Source: Bugula neritina (lineage: Eukaryota > Bryozoa > Gymnolaemata > Cheilostomatida > Bugulidae). Taken from it: DNA of 64,000 nt. The translations under genes and the position numbers were made by a program. The stretch lies in the NCBI GenBank assembly GCA_964035545.1, contig OZ037768.1, forward strand, positions 8,361,241 to 8,425,240, in the 5' to 3' direction. Of the stretch, positions 16,825-34,547 are shown in pieces. Positions within the stretch are counted from its first letter, which is position 1; each line of letters begins with the position of its first letter. A model generated the notes under the pieces. That model saw only the letters and a list, made by a program, of their open reading frames with translations, searched no databases and was not told where the DNA came from.

Positions 16825-18164
16825 TTTAGTGACTCTTGTTAAAACTTATTCCATGTGAGATATTGAGTTGTGAATAAACTGTTTAGAGACTAGAAAGATT
16901 ACGATGTAAACTGTGTCCACCAGTCAACTGCCAGTATAACAAGATTGGAATGCTTTTTTATAAAAGACAAAATGTTGAGCTGCAGTTTTGCCTTTCATAA
17001 TGTGTCTATGTTGAGTAATTGCCAAGTTTTATCACCAACCCAGGGGTGATCATGTAACCATTGGTTGATTGATGTGACATGTTTTCCTTATGCCCACATT
17101 GTTCGCTACTGCTTTTTGTTAGTCAATGAAAACCAGCTTTTCAATCAGCATAATATTATGTTCCAAGTGATTAGTCATTGGCTGATAAAATGGTTGTCTC
17201 ATATTATAACTTTAAAGCACTCCTTTGTGCTATAATGTTTCTCTATTATATATTAATGGTACACAACATACAAACAAAATTCTAGAAAAATAAAACATAG
17301 AAATGTTTAGCTAATTAGGTGAAAGAATAGAAAGAGTGAGCTAACATTTCTTTTATTGGTTGTTATCAATATATAATATAGGAAAACATTATTCCCTCTC
17401 TGCTCTCATGGCTACAGAATTCTCAAGCATGCATGATTTTTCAACATAGCACTGAAAATTTGATTTGCTACACAAAAAGTAAACTTAGCTGTGTTATCGC
17501 TATGTAATGGATGTGGGAAGTCTTGTTTTCCAAACCACTATACATGTCACTAACACTTGTAGTAGAATACGCAGTTATTATATTATAAAGTTCCAAGAGA
17601 CAATAACTCTACACACTGGTCCCAGACTAACATTGTGAAATTCGTCATGTAGATGCGGCACCGCACCACTCATTACGGACACCATCGCCGGAACCCCACA
17701 GGGCCAATCAGATCCAACCCTCCAGTTATGAATAGCGCCTTCTGGCGCCCAGCCTCAGTCTTAGGATAACTATTGGATAGACTAGTATACTGTGTAAGTG
17801 CTTTTATGTGTACTTTTTTATAATTACTTGTATCTTTTACTCTTGTATAATTAGACCTTAAAGATAGACATTCTTTCAGCGATACCATTCTTCGGTTCTC
17901 TCTCAAACTCGTAGTTAGGTTATGAGCCAGTAATTCAGCATACGATAAAACCCCACTGATAGTTCACAAAGCTACAACAGCTATAGTTGGAGGGCTGCCG
18001 AGAAGTGCACGTAGTTTCTTTTTTTAATGCATTATTATTCTGATATAAAATACTTTAATCCATCATTCAAATAGAGCATAACTTAGACTTCAACATACAC
18101 GTTGTGTCTTGTCTGTATATAAAGAAATATTCAATTAGAGGTAATTTAACATAGCTGAAAGACT

Positions 18165-18250
18165 TCTGCTCCTCCATGAATCAAACCTCTGCCCTCTAGC
18201 TTGCAACCTAGCGTGCTAGTCAGTACACTACTACTTTCCCAATATGGATC
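18165..18250 (-). mobile_element. Possible tRNA-like SINE fragment, reverse strand
   Basis: On the minus strand this reads as a tRNA-like stretch with GCAGAGGTTTGATTCATGG, a degenerate B box, downstream of a CTAGCACGCTAGGTTGCAAG segment. It does not clearly match the other SINE copies, and no complete fold was confirmed. Confidence 0.35.
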
Positions 18251-18952
18251 TTTAACAGGATGCTTGTACGAATTGCATCATCGAATAAAAACCCTCCTGC
18301 AGCTCTATTTGATTAACACTCACTGCCTTTCCAAGCTTCAGATTATGTGAATAAATTTTTCATTTGAATTTTGGAAACAATTGTGTGATTGAAACCATAA
18401 GTTTATGCAAACCACAACCACAAATTCCTCCATACAAAATAATGCGGGACGTGGAAACGCAGTGAGTGTCCCCATGCATCAAACGAATCCATTCGCATAA
18501 TGGGAAAAAAGGGGAAGTAGTGTACATGGGCTGCTGGGGAATCTCAAAACCACAATAACATTTAGTTAGCATACAAAGAGTTATCCTTAGACACTTTTTA
18601 AACCATGTGTTTTTTGCTTCAACATCATAAGAAAATAATATGATTCCGCCTATGAGTTTTCTAGTTAGTTCTGGAGGAACTAGGAAGTACATTTAAACAG
18701 ATCATGTGACTAGGATGAGTTCCACTCACTAGTTTTTTATATATTTAGACTTTTCCCGTTGTGATAAGCGCTATATGAATATTTTACAACGCTTCATCAA
18801 GTATAGTAGGGTAATATGATAGCTCATAATAATGCCAGGGATGATTTTAGCAGCAGTTAGAAGTGTATAAGTTTTATACGTAAGAAAATACCTGCTGCAT
18901 AATGTGATTAATTTCCTGCATAATATGTATAGCATTCTATATGCGCAAAATA

Positions 18953-18995
18953 GGGAGCAGCCGTGGTCTAGGGGTTAAAGCGTTTGCTTTGTGAA

Positions 18996-19079
<84 letters not shown>

Positions 19080-19250
19080 TTTGCTTTGTGAACACGATGT
19101 CATGGGTTCGAACCCCGACAAAGGCCATTGGTGATGTTAGGAAGAGCATCCAGTCATAATTGCTCCTGTGCCTCGTTTGAACAAGTCCTAATAAAAACCC
19201 TTTCCAACAGGGGTTTCTCGCAGGGATAGCGACTATAAACTTGCGTGAGT
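18953..19250 (+). mobile_element. tRNA-derived SINE copy (family 1) split by a GA microsatellite
   Basis: The head GGGAGCAGCCGTGGTCTAGG runs to GTTTGCTTTGTGAACACGAG, then into a (GA)n tract (about 18999-19074). The segment AAAGCGTTTGCTTTGTGAAC is then repeated before the B-box-like GGGTTCGAACCCC. The body has the family blocks TTGGTGATGTTAGGAAGAGC, CCAGTCATAATTGCTCCTGT and GGGATAGCGACTATAAACTT. Part of the head is therefore present twice, flanking the microsatellite. Confidence 0.8.
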
Positions 19251-20876
19251 TTCTATATGCGAAAAATCAATTGGGAGAAATTTGATTCTACTTTCCCAAA
19301 AGCTTTAGAAAAGTAGGTGTATCTATTGCCAATCAACGAGCCATAATTTATAATGACAAAACACATTTTATAAGGAATGCTCACCTGCATATTATAGCTT
19401 TGATTAGACTAACTTGGAATTCTTTGCATTCTTTTGGGTTTAAAAATTAACTATTTGGTAGGGGTAGTTACATCAATTTATCAAAACTGATATACATACT
19501 AACTTGTTTTGCTACATTACTATAATATACTTTATTATAGTTTCAAATACCTTAAATTTTATTTTTTGCTATATATTTTGTGGCCACTTGACATGATTGG
19601 ACTGATAAAAGTTTCAATTACAGCTGATATATTTTTGAAGCCAGTTTAAAGAAATACTATAACATAGTTTCTGTTAGTTCCATAGACTTGCCCCATGCAG
19701 TTTGTTTAATTAAATATAATTTAATGTTAAGTGGGAAATGATGCTGTTGAAATATATATGTTTTAAAAATGTTCATATGCTTCCCCTACATATAACGTTT
19801 TTATCATCATTACAGAAAAAAGGCTTTCTTCTTAATATCAACACGAGCTGTGTTTCTCTGTCACTAATTTAATTTTACATTATCCTTTATAGCTGAAAGT
19901 CATAGAAACTGATAAAATACTAGTCATGTGCAAATTGAGAATAAATCAGCTAAACATTCCAATATGTAGAAACTATTAACTTAGTATGTTGATAAAAAAG
20001 CACAGCAGTCACTTAAAATGTATTAAATGATTAAATTATGCCATCATCAAAACAATATGAATATACTCATGCTTGCTCTTAATACTGTGCAATACATCAT
20101 AATTTTATTTTTAGTTCAAAGGCTATAAAGTGAGTATAACATATTTAGTATCAGTGTGACATTAATTTATCAACAAAAATTATATATATTTCGAATAATA
20201 GTTTAATTTAAACCACATGTTGTCTATTGAATTTATTCAAAAAGACTGCATAGATTACATAACCTTTTGAATGCATGTACCAAATTTTCTTTTTTGAAAA
20301 GCGCAAAATCTTGCTAAGATAAAAATTGATTTGTTTGTGAAATCAGTCAAATCACACAACATTGCTCAAACCTGTGCAAATGTATTTGTTTCAATTTCAA
20401 GAAGTCTCAATTCGTATCCAGAGTTTGTCTTTAACACAATTAGCAGACAATTGATTGACAGTTTGAATAGGCTTAAAATAGACTGATGCTCAGCTGAAGC
20501 CGCTCAGCACTGACCATTCTCTTAATTAATCAATACAATTGATATAGCTTTTAATAAATCAAAATTTTCAGACATTATAATCTAAGTTGCTTGGTCCTGA
20601 AGACCAGCAGAGTTAAAGAATATAGTGTGGATGGGCAACCAGACAATGCACTGCTTTTCTGCATATCAAACTAATATCACGTCTGACAGGTTCCAATAAG
20701 CAGTTGATGAAAACTCTGTCTAGTACCCTCAGGCTTCTAAGGGCAAGACTGCAGATCTGAGTGCCCGTGGTTAGAGCTGGCTATTGTTTGCGCAATATCC
20801 TGAATGAGTTCTGCTTACCACTATGGAAAAGGCAAGAAAAAAAGGGCTAGCAACCAATGATTACAGCCAGCATGTG

Positions 20877-25039
<4,163 letters not shown>

Positions 25040-27770
25040 AGTTTAAGTAGTTGACTTTGTAATTTAGTGTAATTCGAAATCATGCTAATACATGATACAT
25101 TGGAAGGTTATGCAGGAAGCTTCTCCTACTCAGCTTCAATATAAGAATAAAATGAAAGTATGTATATTTATCTTGTAATTTGTAACTTAAGCACATCATT
25201 TATCAAAGTTACAATGCATGTATGAAATACACAAAAGATCATTTTCAGTGACATACAAATGTTTTATTCAGAAAGTTTCAATCATGTTATATAAATATTT
25301 CAATGTTATTGCTTTAATTGTGACAGATTGCTCATCTAAAAAAGCCATTTGGTTTTACAATATGAATAATAGCAAATAACTAATACTATTTTACATACGG
25401 GCTATAATGAACTTCTGTTTATCAAACATATGTGTCTTCCTTTTACTCTCAAATATTATTGAGACATATGAATATAGTGTATAAGAAATGACTTTATTTG
25501 CACAGACAGTGGAAAATACATCTTCGATGGTTACAAGTTTTAGAATATTTCATAAGATGACATCTGTAGTGTTGAGGTTACCCAGTAGTCCTTGTGGTGC
25601 AATGGTTAGCAAGTTGAAAGCTTCAAAATGTTGCTTGTACTGAGCATTAAATTTTTAACCTAAATCTTTGCAGACTATTTCAAAATTTTTGAATAAGATT
25701 AATATTTTATGTTCAGTGTTTCCTGTAACCATCTTTTCAAGGAGCTTTTGGTAATTGTTTATGCAATAATTTAGTTAATTAAAATTCTGCTATGAATGAA
25801 ATAAGCAAAGCAGCATAAATTACACTTACCTGTATCTAAAACATATAAAATCTTTATTAGTCATACATCGTAAAAACATATATTTTATTCATTTGCATTG
25901 AAATAACTAGTATTATGGGTTTAAAATCGTCATGACTATTGTTCTAGTTTAGGTCTAAGTATCACCCAAATGTTCTAATAGGTATCCATAACTATTATTA
26001 TAGAGAGGACAACTTCAAATTATAATACCTCCACTGATAGGTTGACGATTCTAGTTCTGCAACACTATTGGCTAAATCCACCCAACTATTACATTTGCAA
26101 TATTCACATGTCTGATATAAACGTTTACCTGCATTACCATATATTTTGTGCTCGCATACACTCGTTGGCATTTATTCAATCAAATACTGATAGACGGAGC
26201 CGGTCAAACTCAAACTCAGCCGATATTGATATTCATAGTGATAGTGATAGTGATAGTCTTGAACTTGAAGTAATTTCAAATGCATTATCACTATTAATAT
26301 TATACTCCTAAAAATAATTAAAAACATTCATGCTGATACCATCATTAAATAACTATTAACAAATTATTATTAATTTATACTTATAGTTATAGTGATAGCT
26401 CAGTCAAATGCTCAAACCAAAACTCTAAGTCTAAGTCAAAGCATTACTATTAGATTACTATTACTATTAGTATTAGACTTAGTAAACTATTAGTATTGGC
26501 ATTAGTATTACTAATTAGTAATTTAGTCTGATAGTAATACCATAACCAATAGTAATACTACTAGTCTACTACAGTACTAATACTACTGCCACTAGTACTA
26601 GTATAAGATAAGTATTACATTTTGATTTACTAATTTACTATAAATATGATAAATATAATATTAATATTATTATTAATAGTGACTAGTGCTAAGTAAAACT
26701 AAATGTAATGCTATAACTATAAGTACAACTGTTACTATTAGTATTACTATTACTTATTAGAATTACTCTTAGTCTTAGAGTTAGTATAACTAATAACTAT
26801 AAGTACATGGTAATGTTATAAGTATTGGTATTACATTTTGATTTACTATTACTATTACAGTATTAGTATTACTATTACTGTTAGTGTTAGTTATAGTATT
26901 GCTTTTACCATTACTATTAGTATTAGTCATATTATGATTATCAAAATAACTTGAAGTTCAAGTGATTTTCATTATGATTATGATTTATGATTATGCTCAG
27001 GCCTCAGGTTGAGGCACACTATTTATATTGTTGCTTCCTTTATTGTTGTCATATGTTTATATAATTGAAATATGTTTTTTTTATTCTAAGACTTCAAAAA
27101 TAGTAGAAAGTATTATACCTTGCTGGGTATTACATTTACTATTAGCATTGTTATATTTTGATTTAGAACTTGAAAAAGTGTTGGGTTTTACTTAAAAACT
27201 GTAGTAAATCGCCAAAATTAAAGTGATTATAGACTGCATTAGGGGTAAAGAAGCCAAGTCTGACGCCCCCCCCCCTTGTTCATTTTTTGTGATAGTAAGA
27301 TTCGAGCTAATATTTAGTGAAAGCTTTCTGTTGGAATAAAGTCGAAGCAAGTTGAATTTAAAGTAGTAACAAAACAGGAGTAGCATTTAAATGCTGTATA
27401 TTTTATATCGCATACATGTCTATGTTTAGATGCCATCCACCAAAATCTGTTTTTGTTTGAGACCAATTATAAATTTATTTTTTATATATAGTTCAGTCTA
27501 ATATGCATAAAATATGCACAAAGTTAATTGATTAATTTATTGAATTTATTTCACATGAAGATGTGTCCATTACAAAAAGAGAGTCAAATACATCATTTTA
27601 TGGTATTATGTAAGGTTAAATAATATCTAAATAATACTCTTTTGGGCATTTTGTTTTCCCATGCTGTAAACTAGCAAAACCAAAATGGCAGAGTTCAATG
27701 TACCACTCACTACAAACTAATAGTGCTCGACAAATCACTGTTTGAGTTTAATTTACTCTATTGTATTTAG
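25040..27770. other. Intergenic region between divergent NHL gene 3 and aldolase gene A
   Basis: The region includes the promoter of NHL gene 3 and, toward 27770, the 5' non-coding exon(s) of aldolase A that must exist, because an acceptor AG directly precedes its ATG. A strong donor-like CAG/GTAAGTG on the minus strand near 25829 could belong to a non-coding leader exon of NHL gene 3. About 26380-26950 is cryptic ACT/AGT simple sequence. Confidence 0.5.
26380..26950. repeat. Cryptic ACT/AGT/ATT-rich simple sequence
   Basis: Long stretch made of shuffled short words (TATTAGTATTACTATTACT, ACTAGTACTAG, AACTATAAGTAC) without a fixed period. Similar sequence occurs at 50935-51078, 59285-59530 and 60420-60850. 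Confidence 0.75.
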
Positions 27771-30700
27771 ATGCCCGAGTTTTACCAGTATCTGTCAGCC
27801 GCTCAGGAGCAGGAGCTTGCTAGCATTGCACAGCAGATAGTACAGCCCGGCAAAGGCATTCTCGCTGCAGACGAATCTACCGGTACAATTGGTAAACGGT
27901 TCGCTAACATCAATGTGGAGAATGTGGAGGAAAACAGGAGAGCTTACAGGTACAGTTAGCACATTACCTGCATGAAGTTATCGCTAGTAGGTTTATTTGA
28001 CTGTAAGTGATTACTCTTATGCTACGGCAGTGCATTTAAATGTGTGCCAAGGCTATGGTTATTCCAGTGCTACTTTCATGTGTATCTCAGGGGCTTTAAA
28101 GAAAGCACTGCTTTAATGCGTTCAGGTGAAACTAGGTCTATATTATGGCAAGCTGTCATTTTAAGAAATTACATATCACAATAAGCATGCAAATGTTTCA
28201 TTAAATCCTTTTATATATATCAATATTGGGTTGGTAGTTGAGCACAATGCGCTTCATCTCCCTATATTAGCCCTCTTTTATATTGATCATTGATAAAAGT
28301 AACTTCAGGGCACATTCAAAATGCTGGTACATCCTACTTGTTACAAGATATTGTCTAATAGACTAGAGTTCAGCATTACTAAAGAGAACACATGGGCCTT
28401 ACCTCCCTTATATAGCATTTAGTGTACAGGGACAAGCCTGTCTTCAACTTAAGCATAAAAAGCAAGAATTTTTCTGTATTTTGTAATCATGGTGGGGCTG
28501 TGTAAGCATGTGGAATACAGTTAAGACTAGCCTGTGTTCCACTAGTTTGACTTACAGTTCTTATTTGATATCAGTCTTTGGAGAGAAGGGAACACATATT
28601 TCTGAACTTTGCTGGTCTACAGTCTACTGCCTCTTATATAACATCAGCTACAATTCTCTCTCTCTTCCGTAGGCAACTGCTCTTCACTTCAGTTTGCAAT
28701 GACCGTAAGATTTCCGACCACATCTCTGGAGTTATCCTCTACCATGAGACCTTCTTCCAGAAAGCTGATGATGGCCAGTCTTTTGTTAATAAACTGAAAA
28801 ATATGGGAATAGTGCCGGGCATAAAGGTGACCAGTATTTCATATAGTATTAGTTACAGAGTTAGTCAAGAGTATTAGTTGCAGAGTTAGTCAAGAGCATT
28901 AGTTACAGAGTTAGTATTCTAGTACTCTATACTCACAGCATATCTATATATGTATGCAGGTCGACAAGGGAGTGGTGCCTCTGGCTGGAACAGATGATGA
29001 GTGTACTACTCAAGGACTCGATGGATTAGCGGAGAGATGTGCCGAGTATAAAAAGGAAGGGGCGGGGTTTGCCAAGTGGAGGTGTGTCTTGAAGGTAGGC
29101 TTCCTGCACTCGGCACTTGCCTTTGATACTGCAATTTTCCTCAGTTTGTTGAACCTGTGAAATGTGATTACCTGGTGAATTTGAAAGATTTTGGATAGTT
29201 TTTTTAGTCTTTTAAATCAGGTGGCTTGCATTTGTGTGAGCTTTAGAACAATTTGAGTTACAAATTCTTTTTTATGGTGAAATGTTACTCTCTAAACCCT
29301 CTGATGTTTATCATTGATCCTTGTTTGACTACCAGCTGCCTATCCTGTAGATCAAGTCCCACGGCCCCTCGCACCAAGCTATGATTGAGAACGCCAATGT
29401 GTTGGCTCGTTATGCTAGCATCTGCCAGCAGAACGGTCTGGTACCAATTGTGGAGCCAGAAGTTCTTCCTGATGGAGATCATGACTTGGAGACTGCTCGC
29501 CAGGTGGGTTTCAGTCACATGTACTAGAGGTAAACTCGGATATGCATATAGCAGAGTGATAGGTATTTAGTTGTTTTCTCATCGCTGCTGTCTCTATCAG
29601 ATAGTTTGACAGATGCAAATATTTCAAGAAGCAGTTTTTTAAATCATTGCCGTTCTATTTTCTCCAATATCGGTGTTAAATTATTGGTAATAGAAATTAA
29701 AATATTCCATTATTAGTTTAAATGTTATCCACTTTACAACTGCACTGCTGACAACTGAGTTATTCTTGCGTCCCCCCCCCCCCCCCCCCATATAACCAGC
29801 TAAGAGACTTGCCTTGGAAGATTTTTATTTATGCTTTTTAAAGTCATAATGAGTTTGCGTCTATTAAAGGGATGAGGTAGTGATTGAGTAGGAAGTTGAA
29901 CCAGGATGTATTGTCGGTTTCGCAATGTTGACAAGTGCATTCCAGTATACTGTATTCAGTTACTTCATAACAATAATAATCATAGCTAAAGCCTGCAGTA
30001 TGTGCAACTCTATAGTAAAAGTGATTTGATATGCTACCATGTCACAATAGTATGTCACAATACTATGTCACAATACTATGTCACAATACTATGTCACGAT
30101 ACTATGTCACAATGTAATTTCCTTTTTGGACAGTAAACACTAGCTTATAATGATATATTTTATGTAGATATACTTTTAAAATCTGCAGTGTAGGCTCTGA
30201 GGCTAGGCAATGTACAATTGATGCAATGTAATAAGTCACTGTGATGCTATAGTTAGATGGGTGTTAGGTACTGTGGGCCAAGATCCTGGAGTAAATAAAA
30301 GTGCATGTCATGTGGTTTGTGTATCGTATTAATTGTATTCATGTTGAATAGAAATACTCTCAATGTGCCCTGCAATGTCTCTTCATTGCAACACTAAAGT
30401 AGTGTTTGTACCACCATATAGCATTTACATCTAATATACTTACTCTGTAGGTATATCAATATACTAGTGTGTTAGTATACTTGCAGGTAACAGAACAGGT
30501 GCTATCCTATACCTACAAGGCATTGATGGAGCACCATGTTTTCCTTGAAGGTACTCTACTTAAACCTAACATGGTGACTGCTGGCCAGAGCTGCACTAAG
30601 TCCTACACGGCTAAGGACGTTGCTAAAGCCACTGTAACTGCTCTGCAAAGAACAGTGCCTGCAGCTGTACCTGGTATGTGAAAGTTGAAATTTTTTTCAG

Positions 30701-32297
30701 AATAGCTCTAGCATTGTAATGTAATGTTTCACTGAGGGGTGGGGGAGTCTGCTGTTAACTTTCTGACTGGGTTACATTGCATCATTATTACCGGGAATAG
30801 CTTTTTGTCGGCAAGAGATATCTAAATGAACCCTCATTATTGATTTATGGTAGTAATGACCAACTGATAGGTGAACTTTGAACAGCCTGTTATGAAAATT
30901 TATGAGGCTGTCAAAACTTGTGGTGTGTACTTTGAATTTTTATCTCGGTTTTCTAACCCTAGTTTGTTGCTATGGAAACTTAAGTGTAACCGGGTAGTCT
31001 GGTAGATATGACTTAGCTGGTAGTTATATTTAGACTAGTTATACTCAGATCATGAATGGATTTGTCTACTCACTATATCAACTCTTGAATAGTATTATTC
31101 AACTGCAGCTCCGACTATATGAGAGCTTACATTTTGTAACAACAAGACTGCTTTGGAACTGTAAAGAAGTCTTTGTACTGCTTTTTCTTGTTCATTATTA
31201 CTGGAAAAATTTTTGGTTGAGTTTTTGTGTGTTGATTGACCAAGCCAAGGCATTGCATTTAGTAGTACCAAGCTATAGTTGGTAAACTATTTACATGTGT
31301 TATGTTTTCATATGAAATGCCAAGCTTCAAGTTTTACATAATTTTCGTGTCCCTAATTTATCATAACTGAACTCTTCAGTAATGTATACATGTGTCACTG
31401 GAGTTGTGTGTACATGTGTCACTGGAGTTGTGTGCACAGGTGTCACTGGAGTTGTATGTACATGTGTCACGGGAGTTGTGTGTACATGTGTCACGGGAGT
31501 TGTGTGCACGTGTGTCACGGGAGTTGGGTGTACATGTGTCACGGGAGTTGTGTGTACATGTGTCACGGGAGTTGTGTGCACGTGTGTCACGGGAGTTGTA
31601 TGTACATGTGTCACGGGAGTTGTGTGTACATGTGTCACGGGAGTTGTGTGCACGTGTGTCACGGGAGTTGTGTTACTCTGAATGGCTGGCTCGCAGAGTT
31701 AAGTGGAGTTGCTGCTCTCTTCCAGGTGTCACATTCCTCTCTGGAGGTCAGTCAGAAGAGGATGCGTCACTCAACCTCTCCGCCATCAACCAGTTCCCCG
31801 GTAAAAAGCCTTGGGCCCTGACTTTCAGCTACGGTCGGGCCCTGCAAAGCTCCGTACTCAAGGCCTGGGCTGGCAAGAAAGAGAACATTTCATCAGGTAT
31901 TTACAGCTGCAGTTGGCCACCAAAGTCACTGCATATTCATTTATTTAGTGGAGATTAGACTCCAGTTTTTCTTTAAACATCCTCGAATTCTAGTCAAAAA
32001 CCAATTTAGACCTGAGCTTGTCTATCTGACAGCTGCAATAGTATTCGATATACAGTTTCGCTCCACTCAATGCCTGGAATCTATTCTATATCTTATACTG
32101 GACTATATTTGTTGTATACACTTTACTCTATGTTATACTCTATAAACCTCTAAGCTTGTATTTTGTCTTTCACAGCTCAGGCTGAGTTGTTGAACAGAGC
32201 AGAGGCTAATGGCAAGGCAGCTCTCGGAACATACGGAGGTGGAGTGAAGTCCTCCGCTGCCAGTGACAGCAACTTTGTGGCACAGCACGCCTACTAG
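27771..32297 (+). CDS. Class I fructose-bisphosphate aldolase, gene A, 7 coding exons
   Basis: Exons: 27771-27949, 28673-28826, 28960-29094, 29351-29503, 30487-30673, 31726-31896, 32176-32297; 366 aa. The enzyme cleaves fructose 1,6-bisphosphate to dihydroxyacetone phosphate and glyceraldehyde 3-phosphate in cytosolic glycolysis. Key residues are present: D34 in AADESTG (rabbit D33), K111 in GIK (K107), K150 in FAKWR (K146), the EPE glutamate, the Schiff-base lysine K233 in EGTLLKPNM (K229), SGGQSEE, and the C-terminal tyrosine in AQHAY. The ATG directly follows an acceptor AG, so the 5' UTR is in an upstream exon, as is common in animal aldolase genes. Exon 5 is nearly identical to that of gene B. 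Intron 5 ends with a 24-bp minisatellite. Orthology to a particular vertebrate isozyme cannot be assigned. Confidence 0.97.
29774..29790. repeat. Poly-C run
   Basis: A homopolymer of about 17 C in aldolase A intron 4; its length is prone to sequencing error. Confidence 0.9.
30039..30113. repeat. 13-bp tandem repeat
   Basis: About six copies of ATGTCACAATACT with single-base variants, in intron 4 of aldolase gene A. Confidence 0.9.
31384..31672. repeat. 24-bp minisatellite (12 copies) with 72-bp higher-order period
   Basis: Twelve copies of a unit like GTGTCACGGGAGTTGTGTGT plus ACAT. Units ending ACAT, ACAT and CACG alternate in threes over most of the array, giving a 72-bp higher-order repeat. 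The first three copies carry CACTGG instead of CACGGG. The array lies in intron 5 of aldolase A, about 50 bases before exon 6. Because the unit is a multiple of three it yields long spurious open frames on both strands. Confidence 0.93.
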
Positions 32298-33973
32298 TTC
32301 CTCTCTTTCGGCTCCTTGTGCAGTGCTGCTATGTGTTATGTTTTCCTGTATTCGTTTTGTATGCAGTGTAGACACTTTATACTGTAATATCAACAAAGCT
32401 GAACATTCACATACTCTTATATATGCAGTCTCACAATATTAGTAGAATGGGTTAATAGCAGTGTGACTTTTATTATTATTGTTGTTGTAATTTAGCAAAC
32501 AATATTTATTTTTGTGAACAAGTTTTTATTCGTTTACAATGTCATGGGTTATTTTTGTGGGGTTGAGTTTCACTATTCATGCATATATTTTTTATAATGG
32601 TAAAATAGTATTTGCATGCTGGAAGCCATAATATGAAAACAATATAATATTGTCTGAATTTCCTAGCTTACTATTGAAGATTTCTTTTTAGTATCATCAA
32701 TTTTCTTTGGCTAAAGCTGCTTTTTACAATTTGAGCCGGCAGTTGTAGCCTAACTTCTGTAATCATCATGATGCACAAGCTAATATTTTCCTTTACTCAA
32801 ATGGTCTTGTTTGATCACTTACATAATTTTCAAGCAAAGAGCTATCTATCTACTCATAATGATACATAATTTTAAGCAAGAGCAGCTAAAAATGAACAAT
32901 TATTTCAGTGAGTAACACATAATAGTATTAATACTATAAAGCTTTTAACATTTTTAAGCCCAAATTGTTCTGTGGTATTAGATAGAAAACTGACAACTGC
33001 TGAGACTCTTCTCACATTAAACTATGCTATTATTAAAGATTAGCAGTGATATTAAACTTCTCCAGTACACTTGCTAAACTTCTTTTAGTTGAACATGGAG
33101 TTAGGTATTGAGATCTCAAGCTATCCTTGGGTAGCAATTTGTGAGCTCTTTCCTTTTAGAGGAATAAATCGGTGGCAAAGTTTATAAAATCCAACTTTGC
33201 TGAACTTTCCTTTGAATTTTTAGATTTGGTGTTGAGTTTGAGCATAGAATTTGGAGCCATTTTATTGGCTCATACTTTCTGCAATGTAGCTTTAACACGT
33301 ATAAAACATTTAGCAAATTTATTAGTTACTAAAAAAAGTTGCAATGCAACTTGCCTATTTTTCTTGAATATGGTGGGTGATGAAACAGCAATTCAAAAAT
33401 TTCAAGATTCACATATTTCAACTAAGATAATTGAGCAATGGAAAGTACGAGTATATTATTCTAGTTACTAGTACCATGGAGAAATTCAAAAATATTCTCA
33501 AATATATAATTAGTTTCAGGCATCATTTAACCTCGCATGACAATTCAAACGACACCTTTGCCCTTCTATAACAAAGATCTGGTTTTTATAAAAAATCAAA
33601 TGTCTGTAAAATAAGTAGATCTTTTAGTGAATAGTAATAAAAATACTAGGTTGGCATTTAAAAAACTTTAATACTGATAATCATTAAAGAACTGCTGTTT
33701 CGTTAGGCCCATGGTTGTAACATTACTCACCTATATGGCATATTATAAAATACATAGTGTGATACTATTTTATATAAGTTTTCAGGGAGAAATCTTCAAG
33801 AGAACATAACTTCTTTAACTACATTCTCCATCTGGAACATTATAGGCCTTTTTAACTTTTTACTGCTGTACCTGCTCGAACAATAACATGTCTAATAAAC
33901 CTTAATATTGAGCTTTCATAACACCAATATAGTTAGAAATAGGAAATATTATAAGGTATAAAAGCTTAGAATT

Positions 33974-34190
33974 GAAGAGCAGCTGTGGTCTGCGGGTTAG
34001 AATGTTTGGCTTAGTAAACACGGAGTCATGGGTTTTATCCCAGTAAAAGCCATTGGTAATTTTAGCACGAGCATTCAGTTATGATTGTTCTTGCACCCAT
34101 CTGAATAAATCCTTCACCCGATTTAACAAAACCTGATCAGGTATTTCTCACAGGGATAGTGATTATAAACTTTTGTGAGTTTTTTTTGTA
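33974..34190 (+). mobile_element. tRNA-derived SINE copy (family 1), degraded
   Basis: The head is AGAGCAGCTGTGGTCTGCGG, with B-box-like GTCATGGGTTTTATCCC. The body keeps the CATTGGTAATTTTAGCACGA and GGGATAGTGATTATAAACTT blocks. It is more decayed than the copies at 10198 and 18953. Confidence 0.75.
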
Positions 34191-34547
34191 AAAGCTTAGA
34201 AGTGATACAAACAGTTGAACATCTAATGAGAAAAAAGAAATTTTGAGTATGTTTTATTGCTGATGTTTTGAAGAAGCAGGATGTATATTGCATGCAGGCT
34301 GCACATGTTGCCTACTGTATGTGTCATGTAGTGTACATCATGTGTTTTTGACCTCTCCGGGTTGGTAGGTTAACTTTTAATGACAAAATAGGGCCGCAAT
34401 GAGAAAATGTGTCTGTTTAGATTCAAGCTGTCACTTGGTTGTTGAATGCTGTCAGCTGACTACTGCAGGGTAGATTTAAGTAATTGAAAACTGTATCCTT
34501 CAAAAAGTAAGTATGGAATTTTGAGTAGCTTTTTTATGGGAAATAAT

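Larger units (their letters stand above)
16825..20876. other. Long intergenic region between NHL genes 2 and 3
   Basis: About 4 kb containing the promoter of NHL gene 2 (next to 16824), a SINE at 18953-19250, a possible reverse-oriented tRNA-like fragment at 18165-18250, and a locally GC-richer patch at 17640-17760. No gene was recognised. Confidence 0.5.

Noticed and set aside
17640-18000. Locally GC-richer patch with a GCGCCTTCTGGCGC hairpin, a short CCCTCCA inverted match and a 77-codon minus-strand frame; considered as an LTR or transposon end
   Set aside because: No terminal repeats long enough, no primer-binding site or coding remnant could be shown. A genome search would decide.
18360-18692. 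Minus-strand open frame of 110 codons
   Set aside because: No family motif, no supporting splice signals or neighbouring exons; probably chance.
31327-31958. Long overlapping open frames on both strands (up to 188 codons) and array-like spacing resembling CRISPR
   Set aside because: They come from a 24-bp minisatellite whose unit is a multiple of three. Units are contiguous without unique spacers and lie in an intron of a eukaryotic gene.
33172-33471. Plus-strand open frame of 99 codons between the aldolases
   Set aside because: Composition is that of AT-rich chance frames and no domain was recognised.
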